Positions 1 to 8,350 are shown, counted from the first letter of the stretch. The stretch: 64,000 bases of DNA from Geomonas oryzisoli (GCF_018986915.1 NZ_CP076723.1:3257501-3321500), one strand, 5' to 3'. Program-made: numbers and translations. Notes: generated by a model not told the origin, from the letters alone.

Positions 1-160
1 TGTCCCAGGTCACGTTGTACCCGTCGCGGAAGCAGAGCGAATCGGTGGTGCAGGGAATGAAGGCGCGGCTCCTGACACCGTCATTGATTACGACGGGAGT
101 AGTTGTGGCACAGCCTGCCACCGCTGCTGACAGCAACACGAGATAGACCAGTCGTTTCAT
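1..160 (-). CDS. Putative lipoprotein, 3' end outside window
   Basis: This is an open frame on the minus strand starting at ATG 160-158 and running off the left edge. A strong AGGAGG lies 4 nt upstream of the ATG. The N-terminus MKRLVYLVLLSAAVAGC is a lipoprotein signal peptide with lipobox VAGC, so the product is probably membrane-anchored on the outer side of the inner membrane or in the outer membrane. The visible mature part (about 37 residues) has two Cys and matches nothing I recognise. Function unknown. Confidence 0.7.
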   Translation of the reverse strand, partial: MKRLVYLVLLSAAVAGCATTTPVVINDGVRSRAFIPCTTDSLCFRDGYNVTWD

Positions 161-309
161 CGTCCCTCCTTGATGAAGTGAATTTGTCGACTGTTTGACC
201 GACCTTTCCCCTCATCGGACCGAGGACGTGATACTTTAGTAAACACAGTGGCAGTTATCTCCCACTACTGACCACAAATCTCTCTGTGTTTCATGATGGT
301 TGATTGATC

Positions 310-338
310 TTGACAGCGGCGGCGTATGAGTGTAAGCA
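310..338 (+). promoter_or_regulatory. Possible sigma70 promoter ahead of riboswitch
   Basis: TTGACA at 310-315 is a perfect -35 hexamer. At 17 bp spacing the -10 position (333-338, TAAGCA) is poor, so this is only a candidate for the promoter that drives the riboswitch leader starting near 345. Confidence 0.3.
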
Positions 339-344
339 GGTGGA

Positions 345-440
345 AAAAATCTATGATAAACGATAATACTAAACCATTCGCGAGAATGGGGCGGAAAGCC
401 TAAAGGGTCTCCACGAGACAGCCGGGTTGCCGAAATATCA
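345..440 (+). promoter_or_regulatory. GEMM-family (cyclic dinucleotide) riboswitch aptamer
   Basis: The hallmarks of the GEMM-I/c-di-GMP-I fold are visible. AAACC is followed by a P2 hairpin CCATTC-GCGA-GAATGG with a GNRA tetraloop (373-388). Next come GGCGGAAAGCC, the P3 arm GTCTC/GAGAC, and the closing GCCGGGTTGCCG (421-432). In this family the ligand is c-di-GMP or, for the Geobacter GEMM-Ib group, 3',3'-cGAMP; the base that decides this cannot be assigned safely here because the 5' P1 strand aligns poorly. The leader sits directly upstream of an MshEN-REC gene and is followed by a terminator that shares its last helix. Confidence 0.78.
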
Positions 441-465
441 GACGATATTCAGCCCCGGCTTTTTT
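420..465 (+). terminator. Riboswitch-controlled intrinsic terminator
   Basis: AGCCGGG (420-426) can pair with CCCGGCT (454-460), followed by T460-T465. The 5' terminator strand is the 3' closing strand of the aptamer, so aptamer folding and termination are mutually exclusive. This predicts an ON switch: ligand binding sequesters 420-426 and permits read-through. Confidence 0.75.
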
Positions 466-504
466 GCGTCCAGACGCGGCAGTCACGGCACCGAAAGGGA
501 TCTC

Positions 505-1371
505 ATGGAGTTGGCACAGCAGGCGGCGCCGCACATCGAGCGCAGCACCAGGAAAAAGCTCGGGGAGATCTTCGTGGAGAGGGGGATACTTTCCGCCGTA
601 ACCGTGGAGAGACTGGTCAGCTACGCGCGCAAGAAGGGAAAACGCTTCGGCACCGTGCTCGAGGAGTTGGAGCTGGTGACGCCGGAGGAACTGGCCCGGG
701 CGCTGGCGCAGCAGCACAACATGAAGTTCCTGGGGGATTTCCACCGTTTCCGGTATGCCGATGACCTGCTCAGGATGATCCCCGTCAAGGCGGCCATGGC
801 CAACCTGATCTTCCCGTTGAAGCTTCAGGACGGCAAGCTCGGCGTTGCCATCAGCGACCCCACGTTGTCAGATGTGCTGCGCGGCCTGGCCGAAGAGCAT
901 CAGGTGGGCATCGTCCCCTACGTGGCCACTCACCGCGAAATCATGATAGCCATCAAGGTGCACTATCTCAAATCGGCCCCGGCTGCAGCCTCCGACAAGA
1001 AAAGCGTGTTGATCGTGGACGACGACCAGGCCGTGAGCCAGTTCATCAGTTCTTCGCTCCGGCGCAAGGGATACCACGTCGTCTGTGCCGGCGACGGCAT
1101 GGAAGCCTTCAAGGAGATCATGTCCAACCGCTTCGACCTGGTGATCACGGACAAGGAAATGCCCAAATTGAACGGCTACGCCGTATTGGAGAGTCTGCGC
1201 ACCTTCCCGGAGACCGCCAACGTCCCGGTGATCCTGATAACCTCCACGGCGACGGTGGACGAAGAGGCCACCGCCCTGCGCCGCGGCTTCTTCGATTTCA
1301 TCCCCAAGCCGCTGCGCGAAGCCACCCTCTCCGTGAAAGTCGAAAGGGCCCTCGCCATGGCCCAGTATTGA
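505..1371 (+). CDS. MshEN (GspE N-terminal)-like / response-regulator receiver protein
   Basis: The protein has 288 residues from ATG 505 (AAAGGGA 4-5 nt upstream). An upstream TTG at 427 in the same frame lies inside the riboswitch and is rejected. Residues ~15-75 contain two copies of the RLGxxL...G/L-hydrophobic...LxxxLxxQ pattern of the MshEN domain (KLGEIFVERGIL and RFGTVLEELELV...LAQQ), which in MshE and relatives binds c-di-GMP. The C-terminal ~120 residues form a REC domain: acidic pocket VDDD, phospho-acceptor Asp in VITDKEMP, Thr/Ser in ILITS, Lys in PKP. There is no output domain, so it probably works by protein-protein contact. Control by a cyclic-dinucleotide riboswitch together with a likely cyclic-dinucleotide-binding domain suggests feedback at RNA and protein levels (inference). 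Confidence 0.82.
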   Translation: MELAQQAAPHIERSTRKKLGEIFVERGILSAVTVERLVSYARKKGKRFGTVLEELELVTPEELARALAQQHNMKFLGDFHRFRYADDLLRMIPVKAAMANLIFPLKLQDGKLGVAISDPTLSDVLRGLAEEHQVGIVPYVATHREIMIAIKVHYLKSAPAAASDKKSVLIVDDDQAVSQFISSSLRRKGYHVVCAGDGMEAFKEIMSNRFDLVITDKEMPKLNGYAVLESLRTFPETANVPVILITSTATVDEEATALRRGFFDFIPKPLREATLSVKVERALAMAQY

Positions 1372-1404
1372 GGAAACTCTCCGCTCCCGCCTCGATCAAC
1401 CTCG

Positions 1405-1944
1405 TCAAAGAGCCGTTCCCTGCCCGGGCAGCCACAATCGCGACAGGTCGGCGCCTTCGTGTTGCAGCAGTTTGATCTTTTTGTCGATGCCTCCTGCATA
1501 ACCGGTCAGGCTCCCATTGGTCCCCACCACCCGGTGACAGGGAATGATGATCGAGATCGGGTTGTGCCCCACAGCCCCGCCCACCGCCTGCGCGGACATG
1601 GTTGCCTTCCCTGTCTGAGCGGCGATCCTTTTAGCGATCTCGCCATACGTGAAGACTTTGCCGTAGGGGATCTCACACAGGATGTCCCAGACGGCCCTGC
1701 GGAACGATCCCCCTTTGGGTGCCAGGGGCAAGTCGGCGATGGCGGGCCTTTCCCCTCTGAAATAGGCGTCCAGCCACTGCCGCGCCGCGACAAGCGCCGG
1801 CAGATCCGGCTTTTCCTCGGTCCCTTCCTGCAGGCTCGCCGCAAAATATTTCTGTCCCTCCAGCCACAAACCCACCAGGCTGTCCCCATCGCTGGCGAGC
1901 ATGATTCCCCCCAAGGGGGAGGCATAACGCGCGACATACATCAT
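1405..1944 (-). CDS. ogt: O6-methylguanine/alkyltransferase-like DNA repair methyltransferase
   Basis: The 179-aa product transfers alkyl groups from O6-alkylguanine to its own cysteine. The active-site signature PCHRVVG is preceded by the helix-turn-helix stretch SAQAVGGAVGHNP and the N-terminal strand typical of Ogt/Ada C-terminal domains; the length fits single-domain Ogt. Start chosen at ATG 1944, with GGAGG 5 nt upstream; the longer frame to 2166 has no RBS and would overlap the upstream gene. The Ada/AlkA fusion gene ends 28 bp upstream on the same strand, so the two form an alkylation-repair operon. Confidence 0.92.
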   Translation of the reverse strand: MMYVARYASPLGGIMLASDGDSLVGLWLEGQKYFAASLQEGTEEKPDLPALVAARQWLDAYFRGERPAIADLPLAPKGGSFRRAVWDILCEIPYGKVFTYGEIAKRIAAQTGKATMSAQAVGGAVGHNPISIIIPCHRVVGTNGSLTGYAGGIDKKIKLLQHEGADLSRLWLPGQGTAL

Positions 1945-1972
1945 ATCCACCTCCGGCACCGGAGCGGTGCGC

Positions 1973-3436
1973 TTACAACGAGTTCCACAAATTGACCGTC
2001 GCGTAACTGCGCCAGGGGCGCCACGTCTCGGCCAACGCCGATATTTCCTTCGCACTGCGCGGCGCCAAGGCCTTTTTAACACCGAAATCCGTCTCGGGAA
2101 AGGCATCGGGCCACCCCATCCCTCGCATGGCGATGTACTGTGCGGTCCACGGCCCGATGCCGGCAATGGCCAGCAACTTTTTCATTTCCCTTTCCGGTTC
2201 GGCGCCGAAAGTGAAATCGATCTCTTCCCGTGCCATGGCCCGGGCCAGTTCCAGAATCGTTCGCGCCCGGGCCCCGGTGATGCCGAGCGGGCCGAGGTGT
2301 CCGTCGATGGGCCCATCCAGGGTGATGACATGTTGAGGTGACGGGAACGCATGGGTGAGCCCCGCGATGCCGGTCGCAACGGGAGCGCCATGGGTTGCCA
2401 CCAGCCGTGCGGCCAGAGTCCGGGCCGCCTTAACGGTTATCTGCTGTCCCAGCACTGCCCGCACAGCCATCTCGAAAGGATCGAAACAACCGGGCAGGCG
2501 GGTTCCCAGCGTACATAGGTCGGGGCGAATGGCGTTCATCGCGCCCAGAACTTCGTACACCGCATGCGGATCGCAGAACAGATCGAAGAGGTGCCGGATC
2601 CGGGCCAGCAATTGGGTCAATACCGGTAAAAGGGATGAGTCCACCGTCACCGTCAGCACGTTGTTTTCCGGCCGGTGCCCCACCCGTACCCAGCCATAGA
2701 CATGCTGCTGCTCCGAGCCGACGAGATGCACGGTGCGCAGGTATGCGCCGTCGATGATCGTTTCCACCCCGGGAATGGCGCGCTGGGCGAGAAAGTCCAG
2801 CATCTGCCGCCACTGATAGGGGGGACGATACCCCAGGGCGAGGACGATGGCATTGTCGCGGCTTTTGGCGCTGGACGATTGCCGACGCAAGGCGGTCGGC
2901 GCCAGGCGGTACTGCGACTTGAAGAGGTCGTTGAAGCGTCGCAGGCTGCCGAACCCGGCCGCCATCGCCACGTCGATCACCGAGAGGTCGGTATCGGTGA
3001 GGAGGTTTTTGGCGAGCAGCAACCGGCAGGTTTGCAGGTATTGCACAGGGGTTACGTGGTAGGCTGCCGAAAAAACGCGGCGCATGTGGCGCCCCGTGCA
3101 GCCGAGGTGGTCGGCGATTTGATCGAGGCTCAGCCCGCTGCCGCAGTTTTCTTCCAGCAACACCTTGGCCCGATGGACCAGGGCGACGGAGGCATCGACC
3201 GGCGCGGTCCCCGGGGCGCGTTCCGGTCGGCACAGAAGGCAGGGGCGGAACCCGGCCTGCTCAGCCGCAGCAGCCGTTGTGTAAAAGGTGCAGTTTTCCG
3301 GCTTGGGCAGTTTCGCCCGGCATATCGGCCGGCAGTAGATACCCGTGGAGGCGACCCCCACGAAAAAGTGCCCGTCGAAGCGCGCGTCCTTCGCCTTCAG
3401 TGCCGCGTACCATATCCGTTCTTCATCCCTTGCCAT
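1973..3436 (-). CDS. alkA: Ada-type regulator fused to AlkA DNA-3-methyladenine glycosylase
   Basis: The product has 487 aa in three blocks. Residues ~1-75 are the Ada zinc domain, with the methyl-phosphotriester-accepting cysteine cluster (STGIYCRPICRAK, then CLLCRPE). Residues ~85-190 are an AraC-type HTH (SLDQIADHLGCTGRHMRRVF). From ~205 onward comes AlkA_N plus the HhH-GPD glycosylase (VLGQQITVKAARTLAARL; GIGPWTAQYIAMRG; catalytic Asp in ETDFG). This is the known adaAlkA architecture: alkylation of the Ada domain turns it into an activator, and the glycosylase excises alkylated bases. GAGG lies ~6 nt before ATG 3436. It is the first gene of an operon with ogt. Confidence 0.92.
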   Translation of the reverse strand: MARDEERIWYAALKAKDARFDGHFFVGVASTGIYCRPICRAKLPKPENCTFYTTAAAAEQAGFRPCLLCRPERAPGTAPVDASVALVHRAKVLLEENCGSGLSLDQIADHLGCTGRHMRRVFSAAYHVTPVQYLQTCRLLLAKNLLTDTDLSVIDVAMAAGFGSLRRFNDLFKSQYRLAPTALRRQSSSAKSRDNAIVLALGYRPPYQWRQMLDFLAQRAIPGVETIIDGAYLRTVHLVGSEQQHVYGWVRVGHRPENNVLTVTVDSSLLPVLTQLLARIRHLFDLFCDPHAVYEVLGAMNAIRPDLCTLGTRLPGCFDPFEMAVRAVLGQQITVKAARTLAARLVATHGAPVATGIAGLTHAFPSPQHVITLDGPIDGHLGPLGITGARARTILELARAMAREEIDFTFGAEPEREMKKLLAIAGIGPWTAQYIAMRGMGWPDAFPETDFGVKKALAPRSAKEISALAETWRPWRSYATVNLWNSL

Positions 3437-3518
3437 ACGTCAACCTCTTTTTGAGAAGATACAACATCCTCTCCCAAAAAACCGGCTATTTTCGGACATG
3501 CATGTAAATCTGGCAGAA

Positions 3519-3583
3519 GGGACTGGCTCCGCCAGGTGCCTGTCCCTCTAGCGGAACGCTTCTTTCAACTCAGGCACCTTCCT
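3519..3583 (+). repeat. Partial copy of dispersed terminal-inverted-repeat element
   Basis: It begins GGGACTGGCTCCGCCAGGTG and continues through TGTCCC and GCGGAACGCTTC..., matching one end and part of the inside of the two fuller copies at 36583-36682 and 46277-46379. The distal inverted arm is missing here. Confidence 0.75.
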
Positions 3584-3612
3584 CAGTACGGCAGAACATG
3601 GATACATGCTGC

Positions 3613-3676
3613 CACAAAGGGGCTCACTTGAAGTGAGGTCCTCCCCTTCCACAAGGGGCTCACTTGAACTGAGGTC
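3613..3676. repeat. Short direct repeat
   Basis: AAGGGGCTCACTTGAA-(G/C)TGAGGTCC occurs twice in tandem (about 3615-3640 and 3653-3676). It is followed by the C/G-rich palindromic stretch 3679-3708. Non-coding; located downstream of the tRNA operon. Confidence 0.5.
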
Positions 3677-3738
3677 CCCCCCTTGTGAAAGGGGGGACAG
3701 GGGGGATTTGATTTTATGAACGGAAGATAAACAGAACA

Positions 3739-3777
3739 GACAAAGCCTCTATCTGTAGTCCAGATAGAGGCTTTGTC
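3739..3777 (-). terminator. Terminator of the tRNA operon
   Basis: This is a perfect 17-bp inverted repeat (GACAAAGCCTCTATCTG / CAGATAGAGGCTTTGTC) with a 5-nt loop, just 3' of tRNA-Leu on the minus strand. The 3' arm ends in CTTTGTC rather than a clean U-run. Confidence 0.7.
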
Positions 3778-3785
3778 GAAAGTAC

Positions 3786-3870
3786 TGGTGCGAGAGAGGG
3801 GACTTGAACCCCTATACCTTGCGGTGCCAGATCCTAAGTCTGGTGCGTCTGCCAATTCCGCCACTCTCGC
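3786..3870 (-). tRNA. tRNA-Leu (anticodon UAG)
   Basis: An 85-nt cloverleaf with encoded CCA. Acceptor GCGAGAG/CTCTCGC, anticodon stem CCAGA/TCTGG with loop CTTAGGA (anticodon TAG), a long class II variable arm, and T-arm GGTTCAAGTCC. It is the last gene of the four-tRNA operon. Confidence 0.95.
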
Positions 3871-3892
3871 AAAATCGAACAGCTGAAACAAC

Positions 3893-3918
3893 AAACCCCG
3901 CTTTTAAACGGGGTTGTC
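3893..3918 (-). terminator. Hairpin between tRNA-His and tRNA-Leu
   Basis: AACCCCG / CGGGGTT arms of 7 bp with an 8-nt loop, followed on the minus strand by TGTTGTTT. It could be a weak internal terminator or a processing signal within the tRNA operon. Confidence 0.4.
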
Positions 3919-3927
3919 TTTATAGGT

Positions 3928-4004
3928 TGGGGTGGGTAGTGGGATTCGAACCCACGTATGAACGAGTCACAGTCGTTTGTGTTAACCGCTTCACCATACC
4001 CACC
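3928..4004 (-). tRNA. tRNA-His (anticodon GUG)
   Basis: Anticodon stem AACGA/TCGTT with loop CTGTGAC gives anticodon GTG. The extra G-1 characteristic of tRNA-His is present and pairs with C73; CCA is encoded. Confidence 0.95.
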
Positions 4005-4015
4005 ATATTCAATTG

Positions 4016-4092
4016 TGGCACGCCTGAGAGGGTTCGAACCTCTGACCTACGGCTTAGAAGGCCGTTGCTCTATCCAGCTGAGCTACAGGCGC
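4016..4092 (-). tRNA. tRNA-Arg (anticodon UCU)
   Basis: Acceptor GCGCCTG / CAGGCGT (one G-U), anticodon stem ACGGC/GCCGT with loop CTTCTAA (TCT), T-loop TTCGAAC, encoded CCA. Confidence 0.95.
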
Positions 4093-4114
4093 AGAAGTAA
4101 AGCCCTGCAATGAG

Positions 4115-4192
4115 TGGTCGGGGTGAGAGGATTCGAACCTCCGGCCCCCTGCTCCCAAGGCAGGTGCGCTAGCCAGGCTGCGCTACACCCCG
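4115..4192 (-). tRNA. tRNA-Pro (anticodon UGG)
   Basis: Acceptor CGGGGTG/CACCCCG, anticodon stem CCTGC/GCAGG with loop CTTGGGA (TGG), encoded CCA. First gene of the operon. Confidence 0.95.
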
Positions 4193-4206
4193 ATTCAAGA
4201 ACCACG

Positions 4207-4235
4207 TTTATAGCACAGGGTTTCCGGCTGCGCAA
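4207..4235 (-). promoter_or_regulatory. tRNA operon promoter
   Basis: On the minus strand TTGCGC (4235-4230), a 17-bp spacer, and TATAAA (4212-4207) lie 15 nt before the tRNA-Pro 5' end. Confidence 0.6.
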
Positions 4236-4252
4236 GATCTTTTTTCTGTAAA

Positions 4253-4355
4253 CAGAACCATAATGAACAGGGATAACTGGGATAAAAGGGATAACGTCCC
4301 GGCAAGGTTTAAACCATTCCCTTTATCCCCTTTATCCCCGTTAAATGGTTTTCTG
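4253..4355. repeat. Long imperfect intergenic palindrome
   Basis: Arms of ~38 bp: CAGAACCATAATGAACAGGG... and its inverse ending ...AAATGGTTTTCTG. They contain GGGATAA repeats that mirror TTATCCC repeats. No coding potential; it sits between the tRNA operon promoter and the rdgB stop. Confidence 0.6.
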
Positions 4356-4378
4356 TTCTTTCTTCGCGTCTTGGCGGC

Positions 4379-4969
4379 TTAGCGTGAGGACAGCGCCTCT
4401 TTGAGCATCTGCATCGCCCTTCCCCGATGACTGATGGCGTTCTTCACGTCCATGGGGAGCTCGGAGAAAGTCTGCCCGTACTCCGGGACCAGGAACAAGG
4501 GATCATACCCGAAGCCCCCGTCGCCTCGCGGCGCCTCCAGGATCTCACCGGCAAGCATCCCGTCGAAGGTCTGGCAGGTCCCGTCCGGGAGGCAGAGCGC
4601 GATGACGCAGTGAAACGCGCCGGTACGCTCCTCGCGCGGCACCCCGGCCAGCTCCTTCAGAAGAAGCGTATTGTTGTCGGCGTCACTGGCATCCTCCCCG
4701 GCAAAACGAGCCGAGAAGACACCGGGACGGCCGCCGAGGTAGTCGACGCAGAGCCCGGAATCGTCGGCCAGAACCGGCTTTCCCGTGAACCTCGCCGCCG
4801 AGAGCGCCTTCTTGATGGCGTTCGCCTCGAAGGTGTCGCCGTCCTCCACCACCTCCGGGAGGTCCGGAAAGTCGGCAGGGGACAGGATCGTTTCCACCAC
4901 CCCGCGCAAAAGTTCGGCGAACTCCTTCAGCTTCCCCTTGTTGCCCGACGCCACCAGGAGTTCTTTCAT
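4379..4969 (-). CDS. rdgB: XTP/dITP (non-canonical purine NTP) pyrophosphatase
   Basis: A 196-aa RdgB/HAM1-family protein that hydrolyses dITP, XTP and ITP to monophosphates and PPi, keeping deaminated purines out of nucleic acids. Motifs: [11 protein letters not shown] at the N-terminus (triphosphate binding), [45 protein letters not shown], and the terminal ISHRGRAM. The start ATG overlaps the rph stop by 4 bp (ATGA), so translation is coupled, as in many proteobacteria. Confidence 0.96.
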   Translation of the reverse strand: MKELLVASGNKGKLKEFAELLRGVVETILSPADFPDLPEVVEDGDTFEANAIKKALSAARFTGKPVLADDSGLCVDYLGGRPGVFSARFAGEDASDADNNTLLLKELAGVPREERTGAFHCVIALCLPDGTCQTFDGMLAGEILEAPRGDGGFGYDPLFLVPEYGQTFSELPMDVKNAISHRGRAMQMLKEALSSR

Positions 4970-5685
4970 GCCTGAAGCGCCTCCCGCTGCAGTTCGAAGA
5001 GACGGGAGAGCCCGAGCATGGCATGGCTGCGCATCGCGTCCATCTGCTCGATGGTGAACGGCTCCGCCTCGGCGGTCCCCTGCACCTCGACGAAACGCAT
5101 CGACGAGGTCATCACGAAGTTCATGTCCACCTCGGCGCTGGAGTCCTCCGGATAGTCGAGGTCGAGGAAGGGAACGCCGTCGATGATGCCGACGCTCACC
5201 GCTGCCACCGCCTCGCGCAGCGGGCTCTGGGTCAGTTCACCGTTGTCCACCAGGCTCTGCAGGGCGTCCGCGAGTGCCACGTAGGCGCCGGTGATGGAGG
5301 CGGTGCGGGTGCCCCCGTCGGCCTGGATCACGTCGCAGTCGATGAGGATGGAGCGCTCGCCGAGCTTTTCCATGTCCACCACCGCGCGCAGCGACCGGCC
5401 GATCAGGCGCTGGATCTCGTGGGTGCGCCCCGAGAGTTTCCCCTTGGAGGACTCGCGCTGGTTGCGGGTGTGGGTCGCGCGCGGCAGCATGCAGTACTCC
5501 GCCGTCACCCAGCCCGTCCCCTTCCCTTTCAGGAACGACGGCACCTTCGCCTCCACCGTCGCGTTGCAGATGACCTTCGTGTCACCAAACTCGATCAGGA
5601 CCGAACCTTCTGCATGCTTGAGGTAGTTGCGGGTGATCTTCACATCTCTGAGTGCGTCGGCCGCGCGGCCGTTTGTACGGGTCAT
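4966..5685 (-). CDS. rph: Ribonuclease PH
   Basis: A 239-aa 3'-5' phosphorolytic exoribonuclease that trims tRNA 3' tails. Diagnostic stretches: [44 protein letters not shown]-type substrate loop, [31 protein letters not shown], and [15 protein letters not shown]. First gene of the rph-rdgB operon. Confidence 0.97.
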   Translation of the reverse strand: MTRTNGRAADALRDVKITRNYLKHAEGSVLIEFGDTKVICNATVEAKVPSFLKGKGTGWVTAEYCMLPRATHTRNQRESSKGKLSGRTHEIQRLIGRSLRAVVDMEKLGERSILIDCDVIQADGGTRTASITGAYVALADALQSLVDNGELTQSPLREAVAAVSVGIIDGVPFLDLDYPEDSSAEVDMNFVMTSSMRFVEVQGTAEAEPFTIEQMDAMRSHAMLGLSRLFELQREALQA

Positions 5686-5957
5686 GCTTTCTCCAAAAAC
5701 CGTTCAACGTTCAACGTTCAACGTTCGTTATACTGCGTCCACTCATACCGCCCTTTCCCGACGGCTACATCTTTTCGTTATGTTCAGCATCAGCTACAGA
5801 AACTGCGAGTTCACACTTTAGACGTTGCTCCTCAGACCTTCTCCTCGTAAACGGTCCAAGGTTTTCTCCGAAGTTCTCAGACGTTCTCCGTGGCCAATGG
5901 TTTTCTAGCCTATCCGATGTCCGCTTCAAACGTCGAACGTTGAACGTTGAACGGCCG
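5686..5957. other. Intergenic region with heptamer repeats
   Basis: The stretch starts with three tandem GTTCAAC heptamers (5702-5727) and ends with the inverted set, GAACGTT units at 5935-5953, so the two blocks can pair around a ~210-bp centre. It also holds one copy (about 5886-5908) of the TTCTCCGTGGCCAAtGG motif found again near 48870 and 48980. No credible ORF on either strand. Confidence 0.55.
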
Positions 5958-7142
5958 TTATTCCTTTGGCGCCGCCTTGAGCTGGGGCACGACGTTCACC
6001 CTGCCGCGGCCGCCGTTGTCGTAGATCCGCGGTCCGTTCTCGCCCCAGAAGTTGTTGGGGGCACGGAATTCCTCGGTCCCGGCGTTGTAGATGTCGTGGC
6101 CGCCGTTGCCGCTGATGGTGTTGTCCCAGGCCACGCCGGAGCCGTCGAAAACCAGCACCCCCTGCATGCCGTTGCCGGTGATCAGGTTGCCGTTCACCCG
6201 GATGCGCGAACCGGTCAGGGAGAGTGCGTAATCGCTGTTGCGCGCAAGCTTCATGGCGCTGACACTCCCCTCGCTGTCGAGAAGGGTCACCCCGCGCCCG
6301 TTATCGAGCACGGCGCCCCCCTCGAGCTTGACGCGGCAGTTATCGCCGGAGAAGGCAGAGCGGTTCATGGCGAAACTTCCGTCCTGCAGGTAGATGGAAC
6401 TCTTGCGGGCGGAGATCCCCACGCGGTTGCCGATCAGGTTCAGACTGTGCAGGGTGGCCTCGCTGTTGGCGAAGATCAAACCGGTATCGCAGTCCGACGC
6501 CCCCCCTGTTTCCATCTGCACCAATGCATCCTGAAACTGCATGCCGACGGCGCAGCGTTCAACCCGCACCCCTTGCAGCGTCAGGTTGGAGAACAGCGCC
6601 TCGAGTCCCGTCTGCGCACCGTCGATGCGACAGTGGTCCAGGACGTTTTTCTTCTCGCTCCCCAGGAGGGTGATGCCCTGCCAGTCCCCGGGAGCCGAAA
6701 GAGCGAAGGTCGAGGTAAAGCGGATGGGATCGTCCTTGGTCCCCGATGCGGCGATGCGTCCCTGCACCACGAGGGTCGGATTGCGCCCCTCGCTTTTCCT
6801 GAAGCGGACCACCGTTCCCGGTTCCACGGTGAGTGTCGTCTGGGCGGCCACCGTCACCGCCCCTTCCACCAGCACCTCCCCGCGCCAGACCGTATCCTCG
6901 ACCAGCACCTGGTCGCCGTACGTGAGCACCGGTTTGAAGGGCGCCTCGGTGCGCTGGGCTGCGGGCGCTGCGGGAGTTGCAGCCGCACCAGTCTCCCCGG
7001 TCGACGTCTTGACCGCCCCGGCCCCGTCAGCCGGGACCTTGACCGTCTCGGCCGGATTGTCGGTCGCGGCCTCGGCGCAGGGCGAAAGTAAAAAGGCCGC
7101 CAGAAGCGGCCCGTAGAGAAGTGTCCGCAGTTTTCTTTTCAT
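5958..7142 (-). CDS. Secreted right-handed beta-helix protein
   Basis: The 394-aa product has a signal peptide (MKRKLRTLLYGPLLAAFLLSPCAEA) and a low-complexity Ala/Thr/Pro linker to ~residue 65. A repeated solenoid then runs to the C-terminus, with turns such as LTVEPGTVVRF, LVVQGRIAASG, GITLLGS, LTLQGVRVERC, NRSAFSGDNC, and DNTISGNGGHDIYNAG, typical of pectate-lyase-like or copper-binding (NosD-like) beta-helices. Catalytic residues cannot be assigned, so the substrate is unknown. Its start overlaps the stop of the diguanylate cyclase gene by 4 bp, so the pair is co-translated; a cell-surface or matrix role tied to c-di-GMP is an inference. Confidence 0.8.
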   Translation of the reverse strand: MKRKLRTLLYGPLLAAFLLSPCAEAATDNPAETVKVPADGAGAVKTSTGETGAAATPAAPAAQRTEAPFKPVLTYGDQVLVEDTVWRGEVLVEGAVTVAAQTTLTVEPGTVVRFRKSEGRNPTLVVQGRIAASGTKDDPIRFTSTFALSAPGDWQGITLLGSEKKNVLDHCRIDGAQTGLEALFSNLTLQGVRVERCAVGMQFQDALVQMETGGASDCDTGLIFANSEATLHSLNLIGNRVGISARKSSIYLQDGSFAMNRSAFSGDNCRVKLEGGAVLDNGRGVTLLDSEGSVSAMKLARNSDYALSLTGSRIRVNGNLITGNGMQGVLVFDGSGVAWDNTISGNGGHDIYNAGTEEFRAPNNFWGENGPRIYDNGGRGRVNVVPQLKAAPKE

Positions 7143-8209
7143 GACGGCGGGATCTGGAGGCTATTCTGGTGGTAAACCTTGTTCTTGCCGCAGCGCTTGG
7201 CCAGGTACAGCAGCGAGTCCACGATATTGAAGAGCTCGTCCATCTTGTCGGCGTTCTCGGGATAGCTCGCCACCCCGATGCTCACGGTAACGCCGTGAGT
7301 GGTCCCCTCCACCAGTCTGCTCGCGGTCCCGGTTTGCACGCTGTCGCGCAGACGCTCCGCCGCCAGGATGGCCTGGTCCAGCCTGGTCTCCGGCAGGAGC
7401 ACGATGAACTCCTCCCCGCCGTAGCGAAAGGCGACGTCCACGCCGCGGATGGTCTGCAGAATCAGTTCGCCCATCAACTCCAGGAGCCGGTCCCCGGCGG
7501 CGTGGCCGTAGCTGTCGTTGTAGGACTTGAAGTCGTCGACATCCATCATGATGATCGAGAACGGCTTGTGGTAGCGCTTGGCGCGCGCCATCTCCTGCCG
7601 GAAGTACTGCTTGAAGTAGCGGTGGTTGTGCAGCCCGGTGAGGGCATCGGTGATGGCCAGAAGCTTGGTCTGCTTGTGCAGCGTAGCGTTGTGGATCGCC
7701 ATGGCGGCAAAGGAGGCCAGGATGGAGAGAAGGTTCAGCTTGTCCCGGTCGAACTGCCTCGGGGCGAAATCATCCAGGTAGAGGATCCCCACGATCCGCT
7801 CCTGGTATATGAGCGGCACGCAGACCAGCGAACGGATCCCCTCGTTGAGCGCAATCGGGTTGTTGAAGAAGGGGGTCTTCTCGGTGTCCTCTATATAGAA
7901 GATCTCCCCCGCCCGGAGCACCTGCTCCGTCAGCCCGCCGGCACTCACCTCCCAGCGCTCCTTCTTCACAAAATCAGCCGTCAATCCGGAGTGCGCGTGC
8001 AGGCTCAGCTCACGCTTGGCGTCGTAGTAGAGCGCGACGCTCCCGGCCGGGGTTTCGGCGAATCTCATCGCAGAGGTCAGGATGGCCTGCAGCACCGTGT
8101 CCAGGTCCAGCGTGGACACTACGGCTTTGGCGACCTCGATCAGGTCCTTGAGCGCCTTGACTTGGGACTCGAGCGACTCTTTTTGGCTATTGCAATCACA
8201 CTGGGTCAT
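7139..8209 (-). CDS. GAF-GGDEF diguanylate cyclase
   Basis: The 356-aa protein has a GAF domain (~25-185; IRSLVCVPLIYQERIVGILYLD) and a GGDEF domain (~195-350). Active site RYGGEEF; FKSYNDSYGHAAGDRLL carries the Asn and Asp that read guanine in c-di-GMP synthases. The Asp means it is not a Hypr-type cGAMP synthase, which has Ser there. An RxxD inhibitory I-site (RGVD) lies five residues before GGEEF, so product inhibition is expected. Start at ATG 8209 with GGGAG 6 nt upstream; an in-frame start at 8296 has no RBS. First gene of an operon with the beta-helix protein. Likely source of ligand for cyclic-dinucleotide riboswitches. Confidence 0.93.
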   Translation of the reverse strand: MTQCDCNSQKESLESQVKALKDLIEVAKAVVSTLDLDTVLQAILTSAMRFAETPAGSVALYYDAKRELSLHAHSGLTADFVKKERWEVSAGGLTEQVLRAGEIFYIEDTEKTPFFNNPIALNEGIRSLVCVPLIYQERIVGILYLDDFAPRQFDRDKLNLLSILASFAAMAIHNATLHKQTKLLAITDALTGLHNHRYFKQYFRQEMARAKRYHKPFSIIMMDVDDFKSYNDSYGHAAGDRLLELMGELILQTIRGVDVAFRYGGEEFIVLLPETRLDQAILAAERLRDSVQTGTASRLVEGTTHGVTVSIGVASYPENADKMDELFNIVDSLLYLAKRCGKNKVYHQNSLQIPPS

Positions 8210-8350
8210 GGGAGCTCCCGGCAGGAAAATTAACCACACATCAATATCACAGCGACGCCCCGCTTGTAAATGCCTCAGCTGTGTAAACCGCCGCAATTTC
8301 GTTTTTTATGAGCGTCCGAAATTTTAATCTATTAACGCTTGACTTCGTCA

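Noticed and set aside
3583-3894. Protein-coding ORFs across 3583-4100
   Set aside because: They run through tRNA genes and terminator hairpins.
7139-8209. Hypr-type cGAMP synthase
   Set aside because: The guanine-reading Asp (GHAAGD) is kept; Hypr GGDEF enzymes have Ser there, so c-di-GMP is the expected product.
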